From Strigamia acuminata (lineage: Eukaryota; Arthropoda; Chilopoda; Geophilomorpha; Linotaeniidae), in assembly GCA_949358305.1 (NCBI GenBank), contig OX442323.1:744001-808000 (forward strand): a DNA stretch of 64,000 nucleotides. Reading direction: 5' to 3'. The notes below the pieces were generated by a model that was given only the letters and a program-made list of their open reading frames with translations, searched no databases and was not told where the DNA came from. A program made the translations under genes and the position numbers. Of this stretch, positions 1 through 11,400 are shown piece after piece (positions within the stretch are counted from its first letter, which is position 1; every line of letters begins with the position of its first letter).

Positions 1-16
1 TGAGAGGAGAGAAAAC

Positions 17-382
17 ATGGCAGATCCTTCCGTGCAAAACATGATCACTCCAGAACAACTCGAAATTTTGGAGACAAAATGGGAAGCGCTACTCACTTCA
101 CTCTCCGCTTTGCTGACTGTATCGGAGCAGACCAGTGACCCGGGAGAGTTGGAGGCGCTGCTATCTACAGCAAATATTCGAGAGACACGTGCTGTCAATG
201 AACTCAATGATCTTCAAATACATTCTGAACATGGATTTTATCTTGAAGCCATTGAAAAACTCGAGGCAGTTCAAACAAGAGTGGATCTTCTCCGCGGACG
301 TTGGGAAGTATCGAAACGGTCCCTTCCTACACTGGGAGGACGACTAAATATGTCAACTGCATCTGGCGGTCATACGACAATA
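17..382 (+). pseudogene. gag N-terminal fragment of BEL-1, cut by a TIR element
   Basis: Starts at ATG 17, matching the gag start of BEL-2 at 52791 (MADP against MAEP, with the same purine-rich run just upstream). The 122 retained codons form a charged, helix-rich N-terminal gag region with landmarks shared with BEL-2: DPGELEAL, RVDLLR and SKRSLPTLGGRLN. The frame then runs a few codons into the inserted element and stops at 398-400, so the last residues of that frame are not gag. The rest of gag resumes at 1939. The TIR element plus one TA duplication accounts exactly for the interruption, and both halves lie in one frame across it. This is a broken structural-protein gene, not a short gene in its own right. 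Confidence 0.9.
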
Positions 383-1936
383 GGGGGTTTCATTATATGA
401 ATGATTTTGCAATTTTGTGATTTTGCATTAATCACAAAATCATTATTTTTTGATGCCTCCAAAAATGAGTTTACATTGAATTAACCCAGTCAATTTTGCA
501 ATTGTGTGATCTGGACAATTTTGTGATTTTTGAGTATTGTCATGTGATATCTGTTCTACCAATCACATTCACATTCACTAAAGCACAAAAGAGTAAAAAC
601 ACAAAATCCCAAAAACATCTAAAAGGTAGTTTTTGTGATTTTGATAAGAAGTGATTTTGAGGCTTGTGAAACTCAAAACAAAATGGAGGCATTCAAGCTC
701 TATCTAAGTGGCCAACTTGTATCCTTGTATATCATCAAAATGCTGATGCATCCATGACTGTATAACAGCTAGGAAACTCAATACTTCGATTCGGGTAAAA
801 AAAAGTACCGATTCAGGGCGATTCAGGGCGATTTTAGCGGGTGCCCGAATGGAAATTCAGGCGGAAATGTTCGTCGCGTATCGTTTTTTATTGTTTTCTA
901 TGTCAAGATGAGCTCGGAAAATTATGGAACCAAGCTCATTTTGAAGAGGAGACAATTCTGCACAAGCCTGTATTTTTTATTTTTTGATTCGGGCGAGGAA
1001 AAGTGCCGATTCGGGCCATCTTAGCGGGGGACCGAATGGGAAAATTTGGAAATTTGGTGCAGAATTTGGATTCGAGATTCGACCATGACAAAACCAAAAA
1101 TTCGTAAAATTAACCGAATGAAATGTTTAAAACAGGTTTCCAGAGAAGAAAATCCCGCTGAAAACGATGGTACAGATAACTTTTTGATCGGATTAACCGT
1201 TGACTTTAAATTTTGGAAATAACGATCTTTTTTGGGTTGATTTATAAGAAAAAGTTGGAAAAAGTGGTTGAATAATAAAGGAGGACAAAAAAGCAGGTTG
1301 CAGTGGTTTGGGCCAAAATTGAATTGGCTGGATTGGCGTTGGGTTTAGGTTAACTTTTGGGTTTGATTGTGTTTGGGTATTGGCCAGATTGGCATTGGTT
1401 TTGGTTTGGTGTGGTTTGGGTTTGGGTTGCATTATTATGGGTTTGGTTTAGTTTTGCAAAAATTTATTTTATGATTTGGTTGTATACATTTGTCTGATCT
1501 ATGGCTTTGGCTTTGTGGGTGAACAGCTAGTATTTATTAAAATGCACCTTATTAAAAAATATTTTGTTCCATCACACAAATAAGAACTAGTTTTTTTGCA
1601 TCACATTTTAAAATTGGTTGGATATAACTATAACCTAATATGGTGGATAGGAAGTCACGTGACTATTTAAATAATTGCAAAATTGCAAAATTATGAGATT
1701 GTTTTTGAAACTAATTATTAATCACAATTTGTGATGGCCACTTGGATTGAGTTTGGCTGCTGCCATTTTTGCCAAAATAGCAAAACTACCTTTGATTTTG
1801 TGATTGTGTATTTTTTCTGTTTTGTGTTTTTGCAATTATGCACATGATTGGTGGAACTGATATCACGTGACAAATCCAAAAGTGCAAAATTGCTAAAGTT
1901 GCAAAATTACAAAATTGCTTAATTAATGAAACCCCC
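383..1936. mobile_element. Non-coding TIR transposon with TA duplication, inside BEL-1 gag
   Basis: Ends are a perfect 13-bp inverted pair, GGGGGTTTCATTA at 383-395 and its complement at 1924-1936. They are flanked by TA at 381-382 and 1937-1938, as expected of Tc1/mariner-like or other TA-targeting elements. Similarity between the ends reaches further inward: the left arm to about 714 and the right arm from about 1736 share, inverted, a GTGATATC-CCAATCA block, an AAAGGTAG block and an AGTGGCCA block. The left arm holds roughly 100 extra bases. The ends are full of short TTTTGCAATTTTGTG-type runs. The middle has no convincing ORF, only a duplicated GATTCGGG module (788-852, 986-1039) and a TTTGGG-rich stretch (about 1264-1450). 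It looks like a non-autonomous element; the family is not recognised. Confidence 0.85.
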
Positions 1937-1938
1937 TA

Positions 1939-4900
1939 ATGAATGCTTCTTTCCGAAAAATCCAGAAATTGCCAAAATTGGAGTCTGTGAAGTTCGATGG
2001 GGACATTTTGAAGTACAAGACCTTCAAAAGTAACTTCGAAACTTCAGTTCATAAGGACCCAGACTTAAGCGATGTGGAAAAGCTTCAATATCTACAAACA
2101 ATGTGTGTTGGCGAAGCAGCCACTTTGATTTCAACTTTTCCCTTGATCGAGGAATCATACCATTTGGCTCGTGAAGAGTTGGAGAGGAACTACGGGGATG
2201 AGGACGCACAGCAAACTGCCCTCATCAGATCAATTAGAGAAATGAAAATTGTCACAAGTGTTTATCCAACTAAAGCGTTAAGAACAAATTTAACCAAAAT
2301 TTCTTCCACCGTCAGACTCCTTGAGCAGTTGAAAATACCAATACAAACTTCAGGTGCTTTTCTCATGCCGGATATTATCAGCAAATTTCCAACTCAGATG
2401 GCATTGCGTTTTTATCAGGTGCATGGAATTCAAAACAAAAACATTATGACACTACTTGACTTTTTCTTGAAAGAAGTAGCTATGGCGGAAAGAACAGACA
2501 ATTCTTCTCATTCTGAAAAAGTGAAGAAGGAGAAAACTGAAGTCGAGAAAGGCAAGCAAAAGGGTTCCATGACCACGTGTGCTGCGACTCAAGATTCTAA
2601 GCCGCAATCAAATGCTAAAGTGAAGTCCGGAGAGTCCAAACAAGACAACAAATCTTCCAACTCGAAGACCATCAAGTGTATTTTTTGTGAAGAAGACCAT
2701 TTGAATGGTTCATGCAAAAAGGAATTCGAAGTTAATGCGAAGATTGAAATCATCAAAAAGAATAGACTTTGCTTCAATTGTTTTAGAACTGGCCATCGCG
2801 TCGGGGACTGTAAAGTGAAGTTTTCCTGCAAACATTGTGGCGGAAGACACCACTCCACAATTTGCAAAAAGTCAGATGTGAAGAATTCATCAAGCGTTGT
2901 CGAGAAGCCCAAGGAGTCACAAGTGACAACACACGTCTCGTGCGCGATCTCCGCGACTCTTCAATTAATGATATTTACTGAGAACCTCAAAACCAAAAAT
3001 GGAGGATCCCACAACATCAGAGGAATGATAGATCCAGGCAGTCACCGATCCTTCATAACTACTGAGTTAGTAGAAAGAATCAAGTTGAAAAAATGCGGCA
3101 GCATTTCGGCCACGACACAACGCTTTAATGATTCTACTCCTGCTTCAACGGATTATGACGTTTTTAACGTTACTTTGAAAAGCAGAAATGACACGCAAGA
3201 AATCAAAATGACAATGTTATCGGTCGAGAATCTACCAAGAGTGCAAGGAATTTTAAACTCCACTGTAATAGAAAAGGTGAAAGGATTAAATCTTGAGTTG
3301 GCTGAAGAATTACCTGCCAAAACATCCCAAATTGACATTTTATTAGGAGTGGATGTTTGGTGGAAAATTCTGAAAGACGGCAAGAGGAAAATCAACGAGG
3401 ATTTGGGCCTTATAAACACTTTATTTGGCTGGGTTCTCACCGGTGCAGCTGGAAACATCGATTTGTTTGATGATGAAGCCGACTTAACCACGTGTTGCAA
3501 CACTTGCAACGTTGACATAAATGAGAAGTTGGACAAATTGTGGAATTTGGAGGCAATTGGTATAAATGCTGGTGAAAAAGAATCCGATTTCACAAGAGAT
3601 CGCTTTGAAGCCACAACGAAACGTCTTGACGACGGAAGATATGAAGTGATGCTTCCCTTTAATGGACAAGAAACTGACTTAGATTCCAACTGGGAACTCG
3701 CCATGAACCAATTAGCCAACACGCTTAAACGAATCGATGCAAATGAGGACTATAAAAAACGATACGACGACTCGATGTGGCAGTACATCGAGGAAAATCA
3801 CGCGGAGGAAGTCCCAAAGGAGGAACGTTTTCTCAAGAAGGGGATATATAATATACCTCACCACCCCGTCATAAAAGAGGATCGTGATACTTCTAAATTT
3901 AGAATAGTATTTAACGCGTCTTCATCCAAGAAGGGAAAACTTTCCCCCAATGACTGTTTATTTCCGGGACCTTCCCTCAACCCTGACTTAATTCTTGTTA
4001 TTGTGAGATTTCGCCTCTATTGCATCCCGATAATAGCGGATATCAAGCAGGCATTTCTGCAGGTAATGATCAACCCGACTCAAAGAAACTTTCTACGCTT
4101 TCTGTGGGTGGCTCGTGATTATTTTAAACAGCCTTATTCGTGGCAAAACCTGTGGAACAATATTATGATCCTGAGAATGATCGTCGTGCCCTTTGGTGTT
4201 ATTTCCTCACCATTCCTCCTATGCGCCACCATTCGAAAACATGCAAAACAATTCGAGAAAACACACGCAAAAGAAGTTGATGCGCTTGATGATGGAATTT
4301 TTATGGATGACTTAACATCTGGAGGAGATTTTCCAACCGACACGACGACACATTGCGAGAGATTAAAAATGATTTTAGACAGCGGAAAACTTCCCCTTGT
4401 GAAGTGGGCGACTTGCAGTAAAGACGTCTTCGAGAACTTGAAAAAAGAGGGATTCCACATGCGGGGCGAGGAATTTTCTAGTCTTGGAATGCTCGGCATA
4501 CTGTGGGACACAGAAAAGGACATGATAATGTTTAAAATACCGAAAATTGAAAAAATTCCGATTACGAAGCGAGAAGTTGTCTCATTTTTAGCATCAATTT
4601 TCGATCCCATGGGACTCTTGGCTCCTGTGATTCTTCAAATGAAATTGCTCATTCAAGCGATCTGGGCTCGGACGAAAAAATGGGATGAAAAGATTCTTGA
4701 TTCAGAGAAAAAAGAAATTGAAGAATGGAATTCCGACATCCAACAACTCAAGGAACTAAAAGTTCAACGTTGGTTAAACACTTATTCAGGTCAGGAAATA
4801 ACCCTTGAAGTTTTTTGCGACGCCAGCACAAAAGCATTTGGCTGCACGATTTTTGTCGTCAACGTGGAGGGCAAAAGAACATTGTTGTTAAGTAAATGCC

Positions 4901-5901
4901 GCATTGCGCCGGCCAAAAAAGTTACTCTTCCTCGACTCGAATTAACAGCAGCAGTGGTTGGAGTCAGAATGACAAAATATCTGCTCGAGAACTTTCTTCC
5001 TGGATACCCCGTCACTGAAGTTCGTTACTATTCGGACTCCACTATCACACTCGCCTGGATTAATTCAGACAAAAATGTTTGGAAACCATATGTCTCAAAC
5101 CGAGTTCAGGAAATTATTTCCTTTTCCAAGCCTGAGCAATGGTCTCATGTGCCAACCGAATTCAACCCAGCTGACCTATTGACCCGTCCACACAACTCAA
5201 AAACTTTGATGAACAATAAACTTTGGTGGGACGGTGTTGATGTATCAAAACTGGAAAAGAAAGAAGTTATACAGGAAAACCCACCCGATGAAGAGAGAAA
5301 ATTAATTGTTATGACTATTCAAGTAAAAGAGAATTTTATTTACAAATTTTTCCGACGTTTTAGCAATTACAATCGACTTTTGAGAGTGTTTTCCTACATA
5401 ATGAGATGGAAAAGTCAACTTGTTCGCGGTGAGCCCCTCTCGCCACTCGAGTTGGAGGCAAACCAACTGAAGATCCTAAAACTTTCGCAGAAATTGCATT
5501 TTTTGGAGGAAGTTGAGGATGTGAAAAACAAAAAGGAATTAAGCAAACATTCCACTTTAAAGAATTTTGAGCTCTTTATTGACGAAAACGGATTACTGAG
5601 ACTTCGAAGCCGTTTGAAAAAATCTTTGTTGACATTTGATGAAGTCTATCCCATTATTTTGCATTACGATAGTTGGATAACACGACTGTTGATCAGAAAA
5701 GCACATCTAGAACTACTTCACGGTGATATTAGTGAAACCCTATATCACTTGCGTGAACAATTTTGGATCATAAGAGGAAGAAAAACAATTCAGACAGTGA
5801 TTCGAGAGTGTGCAATTTGCAGACGTGCTAAACTTGCGAGAAATAACCCTTCTACTGGTGACCTTCCCACTGAACGCGTAACTCCAGCGGCTCCATTCTA
5901 A
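1939..5901 (+). pseudogene. BEL-1 gag-pol main fragment (gag C-terminus, protease, RT, RNase H, integrase zinc domain)
   Basis: Continues gag after the TIR insertion; the ATG at 1939 is an internal gag codon, not a true start. Domains in order: DUF1759-like gag core (KLPKLESVKFDGD), zinc knuckles including CFNCFRTGHRVGDC, an aspartic protease motif DPGSHRSF, RT with ADIKQAF and FMDD, RNase H (FCDAS, LELTAA, YSDST, NPADLL), and the H-x4-H / C-x2-C integrase zinc domain. The frame ends at TAA 5899-5901, where BEL-2 has CAA, a single C-to-T change giving a nonsense codon. Compared with BEL-2 it also lacks three codons just after the RT region (LGMLGILW against LGIIKMLGILW). Catalytic residues are retained, so decay has been limited to the two breaks. 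Confidence 0.92.
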
Positions 5902-6801
5902 CACACTGGAATTGATCATCTTGGACCCATTTATGTCGGCAACAACAAAAAGGAACGAAAAAAGGTTTATATTCTTTTATTCACGTGCATGGTGACAAGA
6001 AGCTTGCACTTAGAAGTGTCCGAAGATCTTTCTGTTCCCAAGTTTTTGTTAGCAATGCGACGATTTGGAGCTCGTTTTGGCTATCCTGCCAAAATATTCT
6101 CAGATAATAGCAAAACATTCGAACGTGGTAGTGTGGAGTTACAATCATGGGGCAAGCTCATTGGTCACAAGGACATACAGACTTTCCTATCTGAAAAAAG
6201 AGTGTTATGGACTTTTATTCCACCACTGTCCCCCTGGATGGGAGGGGCATGGGAACGCCTTGTCCGTTCAGTTAAAGATAAACTTCGAAAAACTTTGCTT
6301 CGATATACCGTTGATTTGGAGACTCTTCAAACCTTAGCTTTGGAAATTAGTTCCGTATTAAATTCAAGACCTTTATCCTACGTTCCCGACAGTGTTGATG
6401 GAGGCAGAATTTTGGCGCCTGAAAATTTTTTAACCGGTGGTTTACCAAAATACCTTATAAACAAAAAATTGAGTGCCATCAAAAAGACGGATTTAAGAAA
6501 ATTAGACATTAAACGCAGACAGTTCATTTGGGAATTTTGGAGAGTGTGGAGAAAAAGTTACCTTATGCAATTGCGAAATTTTTATGAAACCAAAGGCGAT
6601 AGAAATTTCAAAAGTCCCAAAGTGAATCAGATTGTGTTGTTAGAAAAAATAGGAACAAATCCCTATTTTTGGCCACTTGCCCGGATAAAGGAGATTTTTC
6701 CAGGTGAGGATGGTTTTACTCGAGTCATTAAAGTAGTGCTACCAGATGGACGTGAACTGAAAAGATCAGTTAAGCATGTGAGAGCTCTTGAATTGGACTG
6801 A
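5902..6801 (+). pseudogene. BEL-1 integrase core and C-terminal domain, separated by nonsense codon
   Basis: Same frame as the fragment ending at 5901. It opens with the first catalytic aspartate region (GIDHLGPIYV), then FSDNSKTF with the second aspartate and GGAWERLV with the glutamate, the DDE set of a retroviral-type integrase core. The tail (WEFWRVWRKSYLMQL, then an NPYFWPLARIKEIFPGEDG region) resembles DUF5641, typical of BEL/Pao pol. It ends at TGA 6799-6801, matching the BEL-2 end. A methionine at 5989 could start a shorter frame, but it lies after the first catalytic residue, so a functional enzyme from it is unlikely. No envelope-like ORF follows before the LTR. Confidence 0.9.
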
Positions 6802-7561
6802 TTTGTTTGAGCTCGTTGTGTTTTCTCTTCTCTGTTCTCTCGCCGGCAATTCGCTGTTGCAAGACAGCGTGGAAGAATTGTTGTGCTGAGATTGTGTCAA
6901 TAAATATTACTAATTGCTTTGATTTGTTTAATTTTCCTTTGGTGTTTTATTTTTCATAATTAATTGATATTTTTCACTTTACAGGAATTTTGACTTATTA
7001 AAATGTTTTTCACTGATTTTTATTGTCACTTTTCGATTTAATGTACTGTTAATACTTTGCTATTATTTTATTCGTGTCTTTTTGAGTGCATTTATGAACC
7101 TTTCTATTAATTTTCCCTGATTTTGTGTTTATTGCGTGCAGTTCTAATGTTTTCTTCGTTTTCTGGCATACATTTGCGATGCTCGATACGTCATTTTTCG
7201 GTTCCTAGCGGACTTTTGCTTCCGTCTTCTAACCTTTCGTTTTGTGCTTTAGAATTCATTTGGATTTCTTTTTACATTTGTTTCTGACTAATTCAAGTCT
7301 GTTCTTTCTTTCTGGATGCATTAGAACTGCCCAAAATGCTTCGATTGGTTGTTTCTAACGTTCGTTGTCGGCTGCCGTAAAAGCGTAGCCGAGAATGTTC
7401 GGTTCGTTCAACATTTTCGTATTTATTAAACTTGTGTGTATTCTTTCAGTATTTTGTGATAAGAATTAATAATTATTCTTGTATTTTATTCTATACTTTA
7501 TTTGTTATTTACATTAAGTGCTTTATATTCCAATTCCGAATTGTTTTGACGCTTTTGCAAT

Positions 7562-7669
7562 GTTCGCCGGACGCCATGTTTGATCCAATACCTTTGTTAT
7601 GTTCGCCGGTCGCCATGTTTGTCCCAAGCGACGATTACACAATGTAACCGTTATTTTTGTATTTTATAT
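7562..7669. promoter_or_regulatory. 108-bp near-invariant LTR block with paired CGCCATGTTTG motifs
   Basis: Differs from 50938-51045 (BEL-2 5' LTR) and 58796-58903 (3' LTR) at one base in 108 (T against C in CCAATACC/CCAACACC), although the flanking LTR sequence is strongly diverged. It contains two near-copies of GTTCGCCGG-CGCCATGTTTG about 38 bp apart. GCCATNTT is the core recognised by YY1/Pleiohomeotic proteins, so paired sites of that type are a reasonable reading. The function is inferred. Confidence 0.6.
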
Positions 7670-7979
7670 TCTTATAATCTGCATTTACTATTTCATTTCG
7701 AAGTGTTTTCACCTGTATTCTTTGCTATTTTTGCATTTTTATTCCGTTCGGAATTCAAATGTTTTGATTGCATCATTTTGCTTGACGCTGATTGGCTGTC
7801 TCGATCGTCTGCTTGACGATCATTGTTTTCGTTCCGTTTGCACTGTTTTACTCTTCTGATCTTATTGTTGTGATTAGATTAAATATTCCTGGTATTCTTG
7901 TGATCATTTTAGTGTATCACAATCGTTAATTCGTGCAGTTTTTATGTAACTACAACTTTGCTGTGATTTCGTTTCCTCC

Positions 7980-7993
7980 GTTGCTATGACAAC
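7980..7993. promoter_or_regulatory. RFX X-box-like site in BEL-1 LTR
   Basis: GTTGCTATGACAAC fits the X-box consensus bound by RFX/DAF-19 factors (two GTTGCY-type half-sites around AT). The BEL-2 LTR has a different but equally good X-box at the matching position (51356-51369). Confidence 0.55.
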
Positions 7994-8100
7994 GGAGTTT
8001 CTTTTGTATCTGTATTTCGCCGCTATCGGCTTGGCGCGTGCCGTATTGGGTACTGCGCATGTGCGGTTCCTCAGGAACCAATGTAATCAGTGTATTTTAT

Positions 8101-8127
8101 TCAGTTCTCAACCAACTTTTTAATAAA
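8101..8127 (+). promoter_or_regulatory. Candidate initiator (TCAGTT) followed by AATAAA poly(A) signal in BEL-1 LTR
   Basis: TCAGTT at 8101-8106 fits the arthropod initiator consensus, and AATAAA follows at 8122-8127. The same pair with the same spacing occurs in BEL-2 (51477 and 51498). This suggests the U3/R boundary lies here with a very short R region. It is inferred from motifs only. Confidence 0.5.
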
Positions 8128-8421
8128 CAAGTTGTTTTTTGTTAACTCCCGTGTTTTCTATTTTCAACCTTAGTTTTCAATGTGTTGTGAGTAGTTAAGC
8201 CTTTCCCTGGATTAGCCATTGATTCAGCACTCCATTGGATATTAATCAACGGTGTTCCCATCAATGTTCCATGCATTCAACAATAGTTTTCAGTGCGGAT
8301 TTGTGTTCTCAGCGCGGTTTTCGTACGAATTTAACAATACGATCACTTGAGTTTTTAGAAGCGGGAAATTCAAATAGCCCCGACCCCATTCATAGCTGTT
8401 TGGTGTTGACAGACCGCAACA

Positions 8422-11400
8422 CAAACACCACAAGTCCAATGTCTCTGAATGTTCAGAAATAGTGTTTAAACCTTAGTAGAAGGCTCCAATGTAAGTTTTA
8501 GAAACATCTAACTAATCATTTGGGAGAATAGACTTTTGATCTCATCACAGTTGACTTAGCACAAACACCACAAGACCAATGTCTCTGAATGTTCAGAAAT
8601 AGTGTTTAAACCTTAGTAGAAGGCTCCAATGTAAGTTTTAGAAACATCTAACTAATGATTTGGAAGAATAGACTTTTGATCTCATCACAGTTGACTTAGC
8701 ACAAACACCACAAGACCAATGTTTCTGAATGTTCAGAAATAGTGTTTAAACCTTAGTAGAAGGCTCCAATGTAAGTTTTAGAAACATCTAACTAATGATT
8801 TGGGAGAATAGACTTTTGATCTCATCACAGTTGACTTAGCACAAACACCACAAGACCAATGTTTCTGAATGTTCAGAAATAGTGTTTAAACCTTAGTAGA
8901 AGGCTCCAATGTAAGTTTTAGAAACATCTAACTAATGATTTGGGAGAATAGACTTTTGATCTCATCACAGTTGACTTAGCACAAACACCACAAGACCAAT
9001 GTCTCTGAATGTTCAGAAATAGTGTTTAAACCTTAGTAGAAGCCTTCAATGTAAGTTTTAGCAACATCCAAGCAATACATTTTGAAAAAAAAATTTTGAG
9101 CTTATTTCACATCGCAGTTGACTTAGCACGAACACCACAAGACCAATGTCTCTGAATGTTCAGAAATAGTGTTTAAACCTTAGTAGAAAGCTCCAATGTA
9201 AGTTTTAGAAACATCTAACTAATGATTTGGGAGAATAGACTTTTGATCTCATCACAGTTGACTTAGCACAAACACCACAAGTCCAATGTCTCTGAATGTT
9301 CAGAAATAGTGTTTAAACCCTAGTAGAAGCCTTCAATTTAAATTTTAGCAACATCCAAGCACTGATTTGGGAGAATAGACTTTTGATCTCATCACAGTTG
9401 ACTTAGCACAAACACCACAAGACCAATGTCTCTGAATGTTCAGAAATAGTGTTTAAACCTTAGTAGAAGGCTCCAATGTAAGTTTTAGAAACATCTAACC
9501 AATGATTTGGGAGAATAGACTTTTGATCTCATCACAGTTGACTTAGCACAAACACCACAAGACCAATGTCTCTGAATGTTCAGAAATAGGGTTTAAACCT
9601 TAGTAGAAGGCTCCAATGTAAGTTTTAGAAACATCTAACTAATGATTTGGGAGAATAGACTTTTGATCTCATCACAGTTGACTTAGCACAAACACCACAA
9701 GACCAATGTCTCTGAATGTTCAGAAATAGTGTTTAAACCTTAGTAGAAGGCTCCAATGTAAGTTTTAGAAACATCTAACTAATGATTTGGGAGAATAGAC
9801 TTTTGATCTCATCACAGTTGACTTAGCACAAACACCACAAGACCAATGTTTCTGAATGTTCAGAAATAGTGTTTAAACCTTAGTAGAAGGCTCCAATGTA
9901 AGTTTTAGCAACATCCAAGCAATACATTTTGAAAAAAAAATTTTGAGCTTATTTCACATCGCAGTTGACTTAGCACAAACACCACAAGACCAATGTCTCT
10001 GAATGTTCAGAAATAGTGTTTAAACCTTAGTAGAAGGCTCCAATGTAAGTTTTAGAAACATCTAACTAATGATTTGGAAGAATAGACTTTTGATCTCATC
10101 ACAGTTGACTTAGCACAAACACCACAAGACCAATGTTTCTGAATGTTCAGAAATAGTGTTTAAACCTTAGTAGAAGGCTCCAATGTAAGTTTTAGAAACA
10201 TCTAACTAATGATTTGGGAGAATAGACTTTTGATCTCATCACAGTTGACTTAGCACAAACACCACAAGACCAATGTTTCTGAATGTTCAGAAATAGTGTT
10301 TAAACCTTAGTAGAAGGCTCCAATGTAAGTTTTAGAAACATCTAACCAATGATTTGGGAGAATAAACTTTTGATCTCATCACAGTTGACTTAGCACAAAC
10401 ACCACAAGTCCAATGTCTCTGAATGTTCAGAAATAGTGTTTAAACCTTAGTAGAAGCCTTCAATGTAAGTTTTAGCAACATCCAAGCAATACATTTTGAA
10501 AAAAAAATTTTGAGCTTATTTCACATCGCAGTTGACTTAGCACAAACACCACAAGACCAATGTCTCTGAATGTTCAGAAATAGTGTTTAAACCTTAGTAG
10601 AAAGCTCCAATGTAAGTTTTAGAAACATCTAACTAATGATTTGGGAGAATAGACTTTTGATCTCATCACAGTTGACTTAGCACAAACACCACAAGTCCAA
10701 TGTCTCTGAATGTTCAGAAATAGTGTTTAAACCCTAGTAGAAGCCTTCAATTTAAATTTTAGCAACATCCAAGCACTGATTTGGGAGAATAGACTTTTGA
10801 TCTCATCACAGATGACTTAGCACAAACACCACAAGACCAATGTCTCTGAATGTTCAGAAATAGGGTTTAAACCTTAGTAGAAGGCTCCAATGTAAGTTTT
10901 AGAAACATCTAACTAATCATTTGGGAGAATAGACTTTTGATCTCATCACAGTTGACTTAGCACAAACACCACAAGACCAATGTCTCTGAATGTTCAGAAA
11001 TAGTGTTTAAACCTTAGTAGAAGGCTCCAATGTAAGTTTTAGAAACATCTAACTAATGATTTGGAAGAATAGACTTTTGATCTCATCACAGTTGACTTAG
11101 CACAAACACCACAAGACCAATGTTTCTGAATGTTCAGAAATAGTGTTTAAACCTTAGTAGAAGGCTCCAATGTAAGTTTTAGAAACATCTAACCAATGAT
11201 TTGGGAGAATAGACTTTTGATCTCATCACAGTTGACTTAGCACAAACATCACAAGACCAATGTCTCTGAATGTTCAGAAATAGTGTTTAAACCTTAGTAG
11301 AAGGCTCCAATGTAAGTTTTAGAAACATCTAACTAATGATTTGGGAGAATAGACTTTTGATCTCATCACAGTTGACTTAGCACAAACACCACAAGACCAA

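Larger units (their letters stand above)
1..8421 (+). mobile_element. BEL-1: BEL/Pao LTR retrotransposon, 5' end outside window, degraded
   Basis: The window opens 16 bases before the gag start codon, so the 5' LTR, primer-binding site and most of the leader are missing. What remains is gag-pol (17-6801, broken) and a complete 3' LTR (6855-8421). Domain order gag, zinc knuckles, aspartic protease, RT, RNase H, integrase in one frame, with a C-terminal DUF5641-like tail, is that of BEL/Pao. Two lesions are visible: a 1.55-kb TIR element inside gag and a nonsense codon in front of the integrase core. The protein is close to that of BEL-2 (50233-59652), about nine of ten residues alike in stretches compared by eye. 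The LTR is much more diverged, so the two are different subfamilies. Confidence 0.93.
6855..8421 (+). repeat. 3' LTR of BEL-1 (1567 bp)
   Basis: Begins TGTTGCAAGACAGCG, identical to the first 15 bases of both BEL-2 LTRs, and ends CCGCAACA. The expected inverted end TGCAACA has one change here (CGCAACA). Satellite sequence begins immediately after. Length matches the 1562-bp BEL-2 LTR. Most of it is only loosely alignable with the BEL-2 LTR, but several islands are strongly kept: the first ~15 bases, 7562-7669, the X-box at 7980 and the stretch around 8010-8065. Short ORFs inside it overlap conserved DNA but are not conserved as protein. Confidence 0.9.

Noticed and set aside
1193-1432. 79-codon minus-strand ORF rich in P, N, Q and T
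   Set aside because: Low-complexity translation of the TTTGGG-rich stretch in a non-coding TIR element; no domain or context.
1264-1450. Telomere-like repeat
   Set aside because: Units are irregular and embedded in a transposon; no regular TTAGG or TTAGGG array.
3153-3722. 189-codon minus-strand ORF within BEL-1 pol, and similar antisense ORFs in both elements
   Set aside because: Antisense shadows of the long pol frame; no recognised domain and poorly preserved between the two copies.
7432-7859. Overlapping small ORFs in the BEL-1 LTR, with matching ones in BEL-2 LTRs
   Set aside because: Similarity follows the conserved DNA block only and is lost outside it; several frames overlap, so it is not coding.
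8235-8462. 75-codon ORF running from LTR into satellite
   Set aside because: Crosses the LTR/satellite junction, so its C-terminus is satellite; chance frame.
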